DNA of 32,252 bases from the NCBI RefSeq assembly GCF_000801955.1, contig NZ_JSZO01000042.1, forward strand, positions 1-32,252, in the 5' to 3' direction. This document shows positions 1-7,780 of this stretch, in pieces. The notes under the pieces were generated by a model. That model was not told the origin of the DNA. It did no database searches and saw only the letters and a list, made by a program, of their open reading frames with translations. The stretch is from Ralstonia sp. A12. GTDB taxonomy: Bacteria > Pseudomonadota > Gammaproteobacteria > Burkholderiales > Burkholderiaceae. A program made the translations under genes and the position numbers. Numbering within the stretch: position 1 is the stretch's first letter; each line of letters begins with the position of its first letter.

Positions 1-92
1 TCGGGCGCGCCTTTCTTTTGCTTACTTTCTTTGGCAAGACAAAGAAAGTGAGTCGGCCCCGGCAGGGGCCGAAAGGGAGGCAAACCACCAAC
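1..92 (+). repeat. Dispersed composite repeat, copy A (right part only)
   Basis: This is the right-hand module of the element seen complete at 30311-30554 (inverted) and again at 32037-32252. It runs from the GGGCGCGCC stretch through a stem at 21-33 and 40-52 (CTTACTTTCTTTG against CAAAGAAAGTGAG, loop GCAAGA). A second hairpin GGCCCC-GGCA-GGGGCC follows, and the shared word ACCACCAAC ends at 92. The left module, a long hairpin, would lie outside the window. An open frame runs from the repeat into the downstream gene and would give a false N-terminal extension. Confidence 0.85.
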
Positions 93-179
93 ATCAAAAC
101 AAAAACCAAACGCCCCCCGTTTGACGCCCAAAAAATTTCATGGATAACTGTCAGCCCACCCCAAAAAAAGAGCCCCACC

Positions 180-815
180 ATGACCCTCCACACCTGGCTG
201 GCCTTCATCGGTGCCAGCATCATCATCCTGCTCATTCCTGGCCCGACCATCCTGCTGGTGATTGGTGATTCGCTGGCCAACCGTGGCCGCTCGGCGTGGA
301 GCACGGTAGCGGGCGTGGCCGCTGGCGATACCACCGCCATGGCCGTCTCGCTGGCTGGTGCCGGCGCCCTGCTCGCCGCCTCCGCCACGGCGTTCACGAT
401 GCTCAAGCTCATCGGCGGCTCGTACCTCGTCTATCTGGGCATCAAGTCCATCCTCAGCGCCCGCCGCCTGCGCGAGGACGCGCCGGAAGCCACCATCCCC
501 GTGCAGCAAAAGTCCGCTGGCCGCCGCTTCCTGTCCGCCTGGACGGTCACCGCGCTGAACCCCAAGAGCATCGTCTTCTTCGTCGCCTTCGTGCCGCAGT
601 TCATGTCGGCCGACCAGACCTTCCTGTCGCAAAGCGTGATCCTGCTGCCGACCTTCGTGTGCCTGGCCGCCGCCAACGCATCGATGTACGCCTTGGCCGC
701 CAAGCTGCTCGCCAAGCGCCTGACCAGCGTGGCCGCGCAACGCCGCTTCGGCTACACCGGCGGCGCGGTGATGGTGGGCGCGGGCACGCTTACGCTCGGC
801 ATGCAATCCGCCTGA
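180..815 (+). CDS. LysE/RhtB family amino-acid exporter
   Basis: A 211-residue inner-membrane protein of the LysE/RhtB translocator family, which exports amino acids or derivatives such as homoserine and threonine using the proton gradient. The N-terminus has the family pattern: a first hydrophobic helix, then GPTILLVIGDSLANRGR (about residues 20-36), then a glycine- and alanine-rich second helix. About six membrane segments are visible, and NPKSIVFFVAFVPQF in the second half is the typical fourth-helix motif. I place the start at ATG 180. The frame is open to position 18, but that part reads through repeat copy A and is unlike the family. The ribosome site is weak. The substrate cannot be told from the sequence. 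The next gene begins 33 bp downstream on the same strand, so the two may be co-transcribed. Confidence 0.9.
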   Translation: MTLHTWLAFIGASIIILLIPGPTILLVIGDSLANRGRSAWSTVAGVAAGDTTAMAVSLAGAGALLAASATAFTMLKLIGGSYLVYLGIKSILSARRLREDAPEATIPVQQKSAGRRFLSAWTVTALNPKSIVFFVAFVPQFMSADQTFLSQSVILLPTFVCLAAANASMYALAAKLLAKRLTSVAAQRRFGYTGGAVMVGAGTLTLGMQSA

Positions 816-848
816 TCGCAGAACCGCCACACACGCGAAGGACCCACG

Positions 849-2051
849 ATGCACCGCAGCTACCTCCGCGCCGCACCCGCCACATCCAACGGGGGGCACG
901 GCCACCACCGCGTCACAAACATCGAGCTGTTCTTCGATCTGGTGTTCGTGTTTGCGGTGACGCAGCTCTCACACCTGCTGATCGGCAACTTCACGCTCGA
1001 AGGCGGTGCGCAGGCGCTGCTGCTGATGCTGGCGGTGTGGTGGGTATGGATCTTCACCTCGTGGGTCACCAACTGGCTGGACCCCGAGAAGCTCGCCATC
1101 CGCATCCTGATGCTGGTGCTGATGACGGCGGGGCTGCTGCTCTCTGCGTCGCTGCCGCAGGCGTTCGGCTCGCGCGGGCTGGCGTTTGCGCTGGCCTACG
1201 TGTTCATGCAGTTCGGGCGCACGTTGTTCTTCCTGTGGGCCGTGCGCCATGAATCGCTCGGCATGCGGCGCAACTTCCAGCGCATCGGCGTGTGGCTGGG
1301 CATCTCGGCGGTGCTGTGGCTGGTGGGCGGGCTGTCCGACGTACCGGTGCGTTGGGTGTGCTGGATCGTCGCGCTGGCCATCGAGTGGCTCGGCCCCTCC
1401 ATGGGCTTCTACACACCGGGCATCGGCCGTTCGACCACCGACGACTGGAACGTGGAAGGCGGCCACATGGCCGAGCGCTGCTCGCTGTTCATCATCATCG
1501 CGCTGGGCGAATCGGTGCTGGTGACGGGTTCGATGTTTGCCGGGCTCGACTGGAACGCCGCCAACATCGCGGCGATGGCGATGTCGTTCATCGGCAGCCT
1601 GGCGATGTGGTGGCTGTACTTCGACACGATTGCCGAACGCGGCGCACACACCATCTCGCATTCGGCCGATCCGGGGCGTCTGGCGCGCCTGGCCTACACC
1701 TACATCCACGTGCTGCTCGTGGCGGGGATCATCGTGGGTGCGGTGGCTGACGAGTTTGTGCTGGCGCATCCGGTGGGCCACCCGCATACGGGCGCCGCAC
1801 TGGCGGTACTGGGCAGCGCAGGGCTGTATCTGCTGGGCAACCTGCTGTTCAAGTGGGCGATCTTCGGGCGGGTGCGCCCGGCGCATTTCGTCGGGTTGGC
1901 CGTGCTTGGCGCGATCTGGCTGGTGACGGACGCGCTGCCCGCGCTCGCCGTGTCGGCATTGGCGACGGGCGTGCTGTGTGCCACCGCGGCGTGGGAGGGG
2001 TACGCGCGCTCATGCGAGACGCCAGAGCCCGCGCAGGCGCACGGGCACTGA
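849..2051 (+). CDS. LtrA-like (low temperature requirement) membrane protein
   Basis: A 400-residue integral membrane protein. After a short hydrophilic, histidine-containing N-terminus, the family signature VTNIELFFDLVFVFAVTQLS appears at about residues 22-41. A long series of hydrophobic segments follows, about ten in all. This matches the bacterial low-temperature-requirement protein A family, named from a Listeria cold-growth phenotype; its biochemical role is unknown. The motif GGHMAERCSLFIIIALGES, with charged residues inside the membrane region, is also typical. The ATG at 849 follows an AAGGA ribosome site. It lies 33 bp behind the LysE-type gene, and its stop is 2 bp from the end of the convergent LysR gene. 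The name here does not refer to the group II intron protein LtrA. Confidence 0.87.
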   Translation: MHRSYLRAAPATSNGGHGHHRVTNIELFFDLVFVFAVTQLSHLLIGNFTLEGGAQALLLMLAVWWVWIFTSWVTNWLDPEKLAIRILMLVLMTAGLLLSASLPQAFGSRGLAFALAYVFMQFGRTLFFLWAVRHESLGMRRNFQRIGVWLGISAVLWLVGGLSDVPVRWVCWIVALAIEWLGPSMGFYTPGIGRSTTDDWNVEGGHMAERCSLFIIIALGESVLVTGSMFAGLDWNAANIAAMAMSFIGSLAMWWLYFDTIAERGAHTISHSADPGRLARLAYTYIHVLLVAGIIVGAVADEFVLAHPVGHPHTGAALAVLGSAGLYLLGNLLFKWAIFGRVRPAHFVGLAVLGAIWLVTDALPALAVSALATGVLCATAAWEGYARSCETPEPAQAHGH

Positions 2052-2053
2052 GC

Positions 2054-2959
2054 TCAGCCGCCGCGCTGGCGCGACAGCGCCTCGGCCAGAAACTCCACCG
2101 TTGCACGCACCGAAGGCAACTGTCCGCGCCGGTGCGCGATCAGCAGGGTGGTCATCATGCCGCGCCCCTGCCAGTCGCTCAGCACGCGCTTGAGTCTGCC
2201 CGCTTCGATGGCGGTGGCACACAGCCCGTGGGGCAGGCAGGCAATGCCCAAACCCGATTCCGCCGCACGCAGCAAGGTCATCGGCTCGTTGGCAAAGAAG
2301 CGGCCAATGGGGCGCACCTCGATCTTTTCATCGGCGTCATTGTGCAGGTGCCAGCCGTCCGGTTTCGGCACGAACTCAGTCAGCAGGCCATCATGCCCGG
2401 CGAGGTCTTCTGGCCGGCGGGGCTTGCCACGCGCCTTCAGGTACGTGGGCGACGCCACGAGATAGAAGGGCTCAAGCCCCACGCGCCGCTGCACCAGTTC
2501 TGAGTCCGGCAACGGCGCTGCATGGTCGCGAATGGCAATGTCAAAGCCCTCCTGCACGAGATCGACATAGCGGTCTGTCGCGTGCAGCGCTACCTGCAGC
2601 CTGGGGTGTCGGCGGGCCAGTTCGGGCAGCACCTCGGCTAGCGCGAGCTGCGCGGTCGTCACGGATGCCGTGATGCGCACCACGCCGGCCGGCTCTACCA
2701 GCAGGCCCTTGACGACGTTCTCGGCAGCTTCGGCCTCGATCAGCATGGCGGACGCGTGGCGGTGGAAGGCCTGCCCCGTCTCGGTCGGCACAAAGCTGCG
2801 CGAAGTGCGCTGGATCAGGCGCACGCCCAGATGGGCTTCGAGCATCGCCACGCGCTTGCTCAGCGTGGACTTGGGCACGCCCAGTACGCGTGCCGCGGCC
2901 GCGAATCCGCCGTGGTCCACCACCTTCACGAACACGGAGAGGTCATTGAGATTGAGCAT
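2054..2959 (-). CDS. LysR family transcriptional regulator
   Basis: A 301-residue LysR-type regulator. The N-terminal winged helix-turn-helix is clear: LNDLSVFVKVVDHGGFAAAA followed by LGVPKSTLSKRVAMLEAHLG (roughly residues 3-45). After it comes the linker helix and a two-lobed effector-binding domain to the C-terminus. The AxxLGVPKSTLSKR pattern resembles the CrgA/DsdC-like subgroup common in beta-proteobacteria. It is transcribed divergently from the glutathione transferase at 3095, with 135 bp between the start codons, the usual arrangement for a LysR protein and its target. Three GTCTACG words in that gap are candidate binding sites. The inducer is unknown. Confidence 0.93.
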   Translation of the reverse strand: MLNLNDLSVFVKVVDHGGFAAAARVLGVPKSTLSKRVAMLEAHLGVRLIQRTSRSFVPTETGQAFHRHASAMLIEAEAAENVVKGLLVEPAGVVRITASVTTAQLALAEVLPELARRHPRLQVALHATDRYVDLVQEGFDIAIRDHAAPLPDSELVQRRVGLEPFYLVASPTYLKARGKPRRPEDLAGHDGLLTEFVPKPDGWHLHNDADEKIEVRPIGRFFANEPMTLLRAAESGLGIACLPHGLCATAIEAGRLKRVLSDWQGRGMMTTLLIAHRRGQLPSVRATVEFLAEALSRQRGG

Positions 2960-2969
2960 CGGCCAAGCA

Positions 2970-3030
2970 CATCGTCTACGAATATGGACGATGAGTCTAC
3001 GATCGACCGGCTACTGCTTCAACGTCTACG
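2970..3030. promoter_or_regulatory. Candidate operator in the LysR/GST divergent promoter
   Basis: The word GTCTACG occurs three times, at 2974, 2995 and 3024. The first lies inside an inverted repeat CATCGTC-N10-GACGATG (2970-2993). The position between a LysR gene and its divergent neighbour fits regulator binding sites. No footprint or homologous comparison was available, so this is inference from pattern and location. Confidence 0.4.
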
Positions 3031-3094
3031 TCTTTATCTTTTGCGCATCGCCCCAGCACACCGCTCTGGGGCGGAACTCAACAAGGATGAAGAT

Positions 3095-3817
3095 ATGAAA
3101 CCCGTTCTTTTCTATGGTGTGCCGCAAGGCTGTTCGCTGGGCAGCGTCATCGCGCTGGAATGGCTAGGCGTGCCGTACCAGCTCACGCGCATCGAGATGA
3201 TGCAGCACCCGTGGCCGGCGCTGTTTGCTCGCATCAACCCGCTGAACCTGACGCCCGCATACCTGACGGAAGACAATCGCGTCATCAACGAAAGCACCGC
3301 GATCCTGCTGCACTTGGCCGCACAGAAGGACCACAAGCTCGGTTACCCCCAGGGCACGCCCGAATACGACCGCCTGAATCAAACGCTGGCCTACCTGAAC
3401 ACCGAGTTCTTCTGGGCGTTCAGCCCCCTGTGGATCGCCTACGAAATGGAAGCCGATCCACCCAAGCAAGCCATGCTGCGCGAGCAGGGCCAGGCGCGCG
3501 TGGCCAAGGCCTGCCGTTATCTCGATACGCTGCTGGCTGAGCGCGAATGGATCGACGGAGGCGCTAAACGCACCGTGGCCGATGCGTACTTCGTTGCACT
3601 GGCGCGCTGGGCCGAGTACCACAAGGCGCTGAGCGTGGACGCATATCCGAACCTGCATCGGCACCTGCAAAAACTGCGTACCGATCCAGCGGTCGCCTTC
3701 GCACATGCCATCGAGAATGAAGCACCCGCGCAAACCGCCGGCGGCTTCCTCGGCCACATCAGCCTGGATGCGCTGGAGCCGCGCCTACCCAAGCCCGCAG
3801 GACTCCAGGCCGCCTGA
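3095..3817 (+). CDS. Glutathione S-transferase family protein
   Basis: A 240-residue cytosolic glutathione transferase. The thioredoxin-like N-terminal domain begins MKPVLFYGVPQGCSLGSV, where the Ser/Cys region after the first strand is the usual glutathione-activating site. Next come the cis-proline segment (NPLNLTPAYL), the glutathione gamma-glutamyl binding motif INESTAIL (ES pair, about residues 69-70), and an all-helical C-terminal domain containing the N-capping type motif RTVADAYFVALARW. The ATG at 3095 is preceded by AAGGA. It is divergent from a LysR regulator that probably controls it. The role may be conjugation of electrophiles or a thiol reductase reaction; the sequence does not decide. 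Confidence 0.9.
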   Translation: MKPVLFYGVPQGCSLGSVIALEWLGVPYQLTRIEMMQHPWPALFARINPLNLTPAYLTEDNRVINESTAILLHLAAQKDHKLGYPQGTPEYDRLNQTLAYLNTEFFWAFSPLWIAYEMEADPPKQAMLREQGQARVAKACRYLDTLLAEREWIDGGAKRTVADAYFVALARWAEYHKALSVDAYPNLHRHLQKLRTDPAVAFAHAIENEAPAQTAGGFLGHISLDALEPRLPKPAGLQAA

Positions 3818-3964
3818 GGCCAATCGCGCCCCGTGGGCGGGTGGCGCGGAGGTCGGCTCGTCGCCGCAAATTGGCCACCTAAAATTGGCAATTTGTGGTC
3901 ATTACAAAAGGCCACTCGTGCACCTAATCTGTCAACCAACATGACAGAACACGAGGGCCTCACC

Positions 3965-4672
3965 ATGATCGACCTCTACTATTGCGCCACCCCCAACGGC
4001 CTGAAGATGGCGCTGTTCTTTGCCGAGACCGGCCTGCCGCACCGCGTCATCCCCGTCGATATCAGCCGGGGTGACCAGTTCAAGCCTGCGTTCCTGGCCA
4101 TCTCGCCCAACAACAAGATCCCGGCAATGGTCGATCACAATCCGGCCGAAGGCACCGAGCCCGTGGCGCTGTTCGAATCGGGCGCGATGCTGCTCTACCT
4201 GGCCGAGAAGACCGGTCAACTGATGCCCACCGACCTGCACGGCCGCATGGAAGTGCTCAAGTGGCTGTTCTGGCAGGTGGGCGGCCTGGGCCCGATGGCC
4301 GGGCAGATCGGCCACTTCAACGTGTATGCGCCCGAGCGCGTGCCCTACGCCATCGAGCGCTACACCAAAGAGACCAACCGCCTGTATGGCGTGCTCGACC
4401 GCCGCCTGGCCGATCGCCCGTACATTGCCGGCAACGACTACACGATTGCCGACATCGCGATCTACCCGTGGATCGTGCCGCACGCCGGACACGGGCAGGA
4501 CCTGAACGACTTCCCGCACCTGCAACGCTGGTTCGAGGCGGTCAGCGCGCGCCCGGCCACCGAGCGTGCCTACGCCGGTGTCGAGCGCGCCTACTCGCGC
4601 CGCCGCGAAGACATCTCCGACGACGAGCGCGCCGTGCTATTCGGCCAGACCGCCGACACCACTGCGCGCTAG
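3965..4672 (+). CDS. yfcG: YfcG-like (Nu-class) glutathione transferase / disulfide-bond oxidoreductase
   Basis: A 235-residue protein close in sequence to E. coli YfcG, a Nu-class glutathione transferase with disulfide-bond reductase activity. It has TPNGLKMALFF at the catalytic N-terminus, where the threonine and asparagine contact glutathione. It also has SPNNKIPAMVDH with the cis-proline, LFESGAMLLYLAEKTG for gamma-glutamyl binding, LKWLFWQVGGLGPMAGQ in the helical domain, and YTIADIAIYPWI near the C-terminus. ATG 3965 has a GAGGG site 8 nt upstream. An in-frame ATG at 3941 has no ribosome site. The gene is followed by a probable terminator and then an MFS exporter on the same strand. Confidence 0.92.
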   Translation: MIDLYYCATPNGLKMALFFAETGLPHRVIPVDISRGDQFKPAFLAISPNNKIPAMVDHNPAEGTEPVALFESGAMLLYLAEKTGQLMPTDLHGRMEVLKWLFWQVGGLGPMAGQIGHFNVYAPERVPYAIERYTKETNRLYGVLDRRLADRPYIAGNDYTIADIAIYPWIVPHAGHGQDLNDFPHLQRWFEAVSARPATERAYAGVERAYSRRREDISDDERAVLFGQTADTTAR

Positions 4673-4678
4673 TCCCCT

Positions 4679-4707
4679 GCGGAGCCACATGCTCCGCCTC
4701 CCTTTTT
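4679..4707 (+). terminator. Probable Rho-independent terminator after yfcG
   Basis: A perfect 7-bp stem GCGGAGC-CACAT-GCTCCGC (4679-4697) starts just after the yfcG stop and is followed by CTCCC and then five T residues (4703-4707). The five-base spacer before the T-run is longer than ideal, so read-through into the MFS gene is possible. Confidence 0.6.
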
Positions 4708-4735
4708 CGCTTTCCTCTTCTGACAGGAGCCGACC

Positions 4736-5917
4736 ATGCCGGCATCGCTGTGGTGGTTGTGCCTGGGCGCGTTCGCCATCGGCACCGAAGGATTCATGAT
4801 TGCCGGCCTGCTGCCGGTGCTGGCCGCAGACCTGGGCGTGAGCGTGCCGGCGGCGGGGCAGCTCGTCACCGTGTTTGCCGTGACGTACGCCGTGGGCTCA
4901 CCGGTCATGGCGACGCTGCTCGGCAACGTCGACCGGCGCCGCGTGCTGATCGGCGCGCTGGCGATCTTTGCGGCGGGCAACCTGTTGGCGGCCAGCGCGC
5001 ACGGCTTCGGGCAATTGATGGCGGCGCGCGTGCTGCTGGCACTGGCCGCAGGCGTGTTCCTGCCGACGGCCAATGCGGTGGCGACCTCGCTGGTGCCGGC
5101 GGCGCGCAGCGGCACGGCGCTCGCCATCATCACGGGCGGCGGCACAGTGGCGGTGGCATTGGGCGTGCCGCTGGGCGCGTGGATTGCCGCCCAGGGCGAC
5201 TGGCGTGCGACCTTCGTGGCGTGCGGCGTACTGTCCGCGCTAGCCACGGCAGGCCTGGCCTTCGGCTTGCCGCGTGCCTTGCCGCACAGCGTGACCACGC
5301 TGGCGCAACGCCTGAGCGTGGCGCGCCGACCCGGCATGCTGGGCGCGCTGGCGGTATCGGCGCTGTGGGCAGCGGGCGGCTTCACGTTCTATACGTACGT
5401 CGCGCCGTTCTTCGTGCAGGGCCTGGGCTTTGCGCCGCAGCACGTGGGCATCGTGTTGTTCCTGGTCGGCAGCTTTGCGGCGCTGGGCACCGGCCTGGGC
5501 GGGCACATGACCGATCGCGCGGGCGTGGCCCGTGTGCTGGCCGTGAGCAGCGCGGGGATCGTGCTGGCGTTCTCAGTCCTGTCGTTGACGGTACAGACAC
5601 TGCATGGCGCCACGGCAGCCGCCATTGCTATCGGCGCGGTTGTGCTGTGGGGCATGGCGGGCTGGGGCTTCGGGCCGGCACAGGCGACGCGGCTGATCCG
5701 CCTGGCGCCCGACGTGTCGCCGATCACGCTGTCGCTGCATGCGTCTGCGGTGTATGTGGGGATTGCGCTGGGGTCGAGCGTGGGCGCGCTGGCACTGGCC
5801 CACGGCGGACCGGGCATGCTGGGCTGGGCGGCAGCGGGTTGCCATGTGGTGGCGGTGGTGCTGTGGCGCAGGGGTGGGCGACACGAAGTCTCACAAGCCG
5901 ACGCACAGACCGCCTAG
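4736..5917 (+). CDS. MFS transporter, DHA1-type drug/metabolite exporter
   Basis: A 393-residue major facilitator superfamily protein with 12 predicted membrane segments. It fits the drug:H+ antiporter-1 subgroup that includes AraJ, YdhP and chloramphenicol exporters of the Cmx type. The N-terminal signature WLCLGAFAIGTEGFMIAGLLP (helix 1) is characteristic, with the G-x-E-G-F motif at about residues 18-22. The loop 2-3 motif A region (GNVDRRRVLIG) and the helix 5 motif C-like stretch (GGGTVAVALGVPLGAW) are visible. ATG 4736 is preceded by ACAGGAG. Substrates cannot be deduced. It may be co-transcribed with yfcG by terminator read-through. Confidence 0.9.
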   Translation: MPASLWWLCLGAFAIGTEGFMIAGLLPVLAADLGVSVPAAGQLVTVFAVTYAVGSPVMATLLGNVDRRRVLIGALAIFAAGNLLAASAHGFGQLMAARVLLALAAGVFLPTANAVATSLVPAARSGTALAIITGGGTVAVALGVPLGAWIAAQGDWRATFVACGVLSALATAGLAFGLPRALPHSVTTLAQRLSVARRPGMLGALAVSALWAAGGFTFYTYVAPFFVQGLGFAPQHVGIVLFLVGSFAALGTGLGGHMTDRAGVARVLAVSSAGIVLAFSVLSLTVQTLHGATAAAIAIGAVVLWGMAGWGFGPAQATRLIRLAPDVSPITLSLHASAVYVGIALGSSVGALALAHGGPGMLGWAAAGCHVVAVVLWRRGGRHEVSQADAQTA

Positions 5918-6083
5918 CGCAACAGCCCCCGAGCCCTTGAAACCGCGCTTCGGGGGGTATCCGCAGATCACATTGTTTCCTTATCATCCGCTTTCGACCA
6001 GCTGCGGCACCGGCGGGAGCGGATGACGCCCCCGAGGTGTACCTGCAGGTCTCCAACAACAACATCTTCAGGGGGTAGTAACA

Positions 6084-7049
6084 ATGGGACTGCGTCAACT
6101 CGCCGTCCGGGCCGCACTCGGCCTGACCATTGCCGCGCTGGCCGGCTGTGCCAGCTTCCGTCACACCGAACCATTCCCGGCCGAACAGAAGCAGGTAACG
6201 GTGAGCCTCGATAAAGAGCCGCCGTCCAAGTGGGATCTGCCACTCGGCATCTATGCGGTGCCCAACACCCGGCTCTACATCAGCGGACACCAGGCGGGCC
6301 TGGGTGTCGGCATGGCCTTTGGTCTGCTCGGCGTGATCGCCGCAGACTCCATCAACAGCGCTCGCGCGCAAAGCCGCGCAGGCGATACCTCTGCCGCGAC
6401 AGCGTACGACATGCTGGCCCAGGCCGATACGCTGCTGCAAGCCAAGCTGAAAGCGGACGAGAACAAGGCGTTGACGGCCGGCACCGGTGGCACACACCTA
6501 AGCGTGCAGCCTTTCGGCGTGCTGACCTACGTGAACGACAACGATGTTCGTCCGTACGTCGTCCTCAAGACCAAGCTGGTGGATGCCGGTGGCAAGCCAC
6601 TGTGGGAGACCCAGTACATCGCAGCCAGCGCAGACGTCAAACCGCTGTCGGGCGATACGGGCTGGCTGTCCCAGCAGGCCCAGCCGCTGCGCGACATGCT
6701 GCAGTCAACGCTCGATCGCAGCCTGACGGTCATGCTGCGCGATGTGGCAGGCAACAACCTGCGCAACCCGGCCAAGGCCGTGCTGGTCACGGGCGATTAC
6801 GCTTACCTGCAGCGCAAGGTCATCGTCAAAGGCAACCTCGTGCTCGACGAACCCGACTACCTGGCCTTTACACCCAAGCTGGGTGACGTGATGGTGTTCT
6901 CGGGCGTCAACATCTTCGAGCGCAAGTCTGTCGACATTCGCGAAGCCAAGGACACCGACGCCGTATTTGCCGTCGTGCCAGCGCCCGAAGAAGAGGTCAA
7001 GCGTGTTCAAGGGCCAGCCCCGCGCACGCCGTTCACGATGCAGCAGTAA
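6084..7049 (+). CDS. Uncharacterised lipoprotein
   Basis: A 321-residue secreted protein of a family I do not recognise. It starts with a clear lipoprotein signal: positively charged N-terminus, hydrophobic stretch and lipobox LAGC, with the lipid-attached cysteine at residue 22. After that comes a glycine-rich hydrophobic segment (about residues 72-86, AGLGVGMAFGLLGVI) that could lie in or on a membrane. An alpha/beta-looking remainder without cysteines follows. The start ATG 6084 is preceded by GGGGG at 6071-6075. No neighbouring gene suggests a role: the MFS exporter ends 166 bp upstream and the downstream gene is convergent. Residue +2 is alanine, so sorting to the outer membrane is expected by the general Lol rule. 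Confidence 0.85.
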   Translation: MGLRQLAVRAALGLTIAALAGCASFRHTEPFPAEQKQVTVSLDKEPPSKWDLPLGIYAVPNTRLYISGHQAGLGVGMAFGLLGVIAADSINSARAQSRAGDTSAATAYDMLAQADTLLQAKLKADENKALTAGTGGTHLSVQPFGVLTYVNDNDVRPYVVLKTKLVDAGGKPLWETQYIAASADVKPLSGDTGWLSQQAQPLRDMLQSTLDRSLTVMLRDVAGNNLRNPAKAVLVTGDYAYLQRKVIVKGNLVLDEPDYLAFTPKLGDVMVFSGVNIFERKSVDIREAKDTDAVFAVVPAPEEEVKRVQGPAPRTPFTMQQ

Positions 7050-7068
7050 GCCAGCGCCACATTTCGGG

Positions 7069-7148
7069 TTCAGGGCTCGGCGCGCCGACGTCAAGTTGGC
7101 ACGCCGGACTCAGGGCTCGACACGCAAGCCTCAAACCCGCGCGACCGG
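7069..7148. repeat. Imperfect 40-bp tandem duplication
   Basis: Two adjacent 40-bp units share TCAGGGCTCG and CGC-N3-C-N-TCAA in register (unit 1 from 7069, unit 2 from 7109). They lie in the convergent gap after the lipoprotein gene and run into the 3' end of the small membrane-protein gene. No function is evident. Confidence 0.45.
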
Positions 7149-7367
7149 CGCTTCACAGCCGGCGCGCCCAGCACGCCGATCCCAGTACGGCAACACAAAC
7201 ATCACCACCCCCGTGATCAACAACAACGCCAGCGGCAACAGCGGCGCATAGGTGATCCACGCAGGCGGCGTACCCCGCGTCATGGCAACAAAGTTGGCGA
7301 TGACCGTGAGCGTGAAGGCCATCGACACCCAGCGGTGAAACTGACGGATTCCATGGCGGGCGCTCAT
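7131..7367 (-). CDS. Small two-helix membrane protein
   Basis: A 78-residue protein with two hydrophobic segments (about residues 14-30 and 42-60) and a basic, polar C-terminus. The first helix, HRWVSMAFTLTVIANFVAM, resembles small uncharacterised membrane proteins that recur in proteobacteria, some beside VOC and AraC genes. Its start codon overlaps the stop of the upstream VOC gene by four bases (ATGA at 7364-7367), so translation is probably coupled. The last residues are encoded in a 40-bp tandem duplication, so the native C-terminus may have been altered. Function unknown. Confidence 0.75.
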   Translation of the reverse strand: MSARHGIRQFHRWVSMAFTLTVIANFVAMTRGTPPAWITYAPLLPLALLLITGVVMFVLPYWDRRAGRAGCEAPVARV

Positions 7368-7780
7368 TTCGCACCTCCGGCGGCCTGGATCATCTTCCAG
7401 CCATTGCCGGCCGGGTCACGAAAGCCCGCATCGACGCTGCCGAAACGCTCGACCGGTTCCTGCGTGAACTCCACACCGCGCTCACGCAGTTGCGCATAGG
7501 TGGCGCGGCAGTCGACCACGGTCAGCACCAGCGGCGGCATCGCGCCCTTGGCGACCATGGCGCGCAGCGTCTGCGCGGTGACTTCGTCGTGGATGGGCGG
7601 GCCGGGCTGGAACAGGCCAAGCTGGAACGACGGCTGCTCCGGATGCTGCACCGTCAGCCACCGGTACGGGCCGTTGCGCACATCGGTATGCACACGAAAA
7701 CCCAGCTTGTCGACATAGAACGCCAGCGCCGCATCCTGGTCGTCCACATACAGCCCGACTACGTTGATCCCTTGGCTCAT
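7364..7780 (-). CDS. VOC superfamily (glyoxalase-like) protein
   Basis: A 138-residue protein of the vicinal oxygen chelate superfamily, with two beta-alpha-beta-beta-beta modules. It begins INVVGLYVDDQDAALAFYVDKLGF, the common VOC opening, and ends with VDAGFRDPAGNGWKMIQA, the strand that usually carries the last metal ligand. Here a Trp-Lys replaces the usual Glu-containing pattern, so metal binding is uncertain. It may be a dioxygenase, a resistance protein or a binding protein. The ATG at 7780 overlaps the AraC stop by one base (TGATG), and the gene's own stop overlaps the next start. It is the third gene of a four-gene overlapping unit. Confidence 0.88.
   Translation of the reverse strand: MSQGINVVGLYVDDQDAALAFYVDKLGFRVHTDVRNGPYRWLTVQHPEQPSFQLGLFQPGPPIHDEVTAQTLRAMVAKGAMPPLVLTVVDCRATYAQLRERGVEFTQEPVERFGSVDAGFRDPAGNGWKMIQAAGGAK

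Noticed and set aside
18-179. N-terminal extension of the LysE-type gene
   Set aside because: It reads through repeat copy A and is basic and unlike LysE/RhtB N-termini. ATG 180 begins the conserved first helix.
4261-5940. Long plus-strand frame overlapping yfcG and the MFS gene
   Set aside because: Arg/Gly/Ala-rich translation without motifs, in a different frame from two well-supported genes.
5926-5956. Possible terminator after the MFS gene (CCCCCGA/TCGGGGG)
   Set aside because: The stem is only 7 bp with a 17-nt loop and no T-run follows, so it is not supported.
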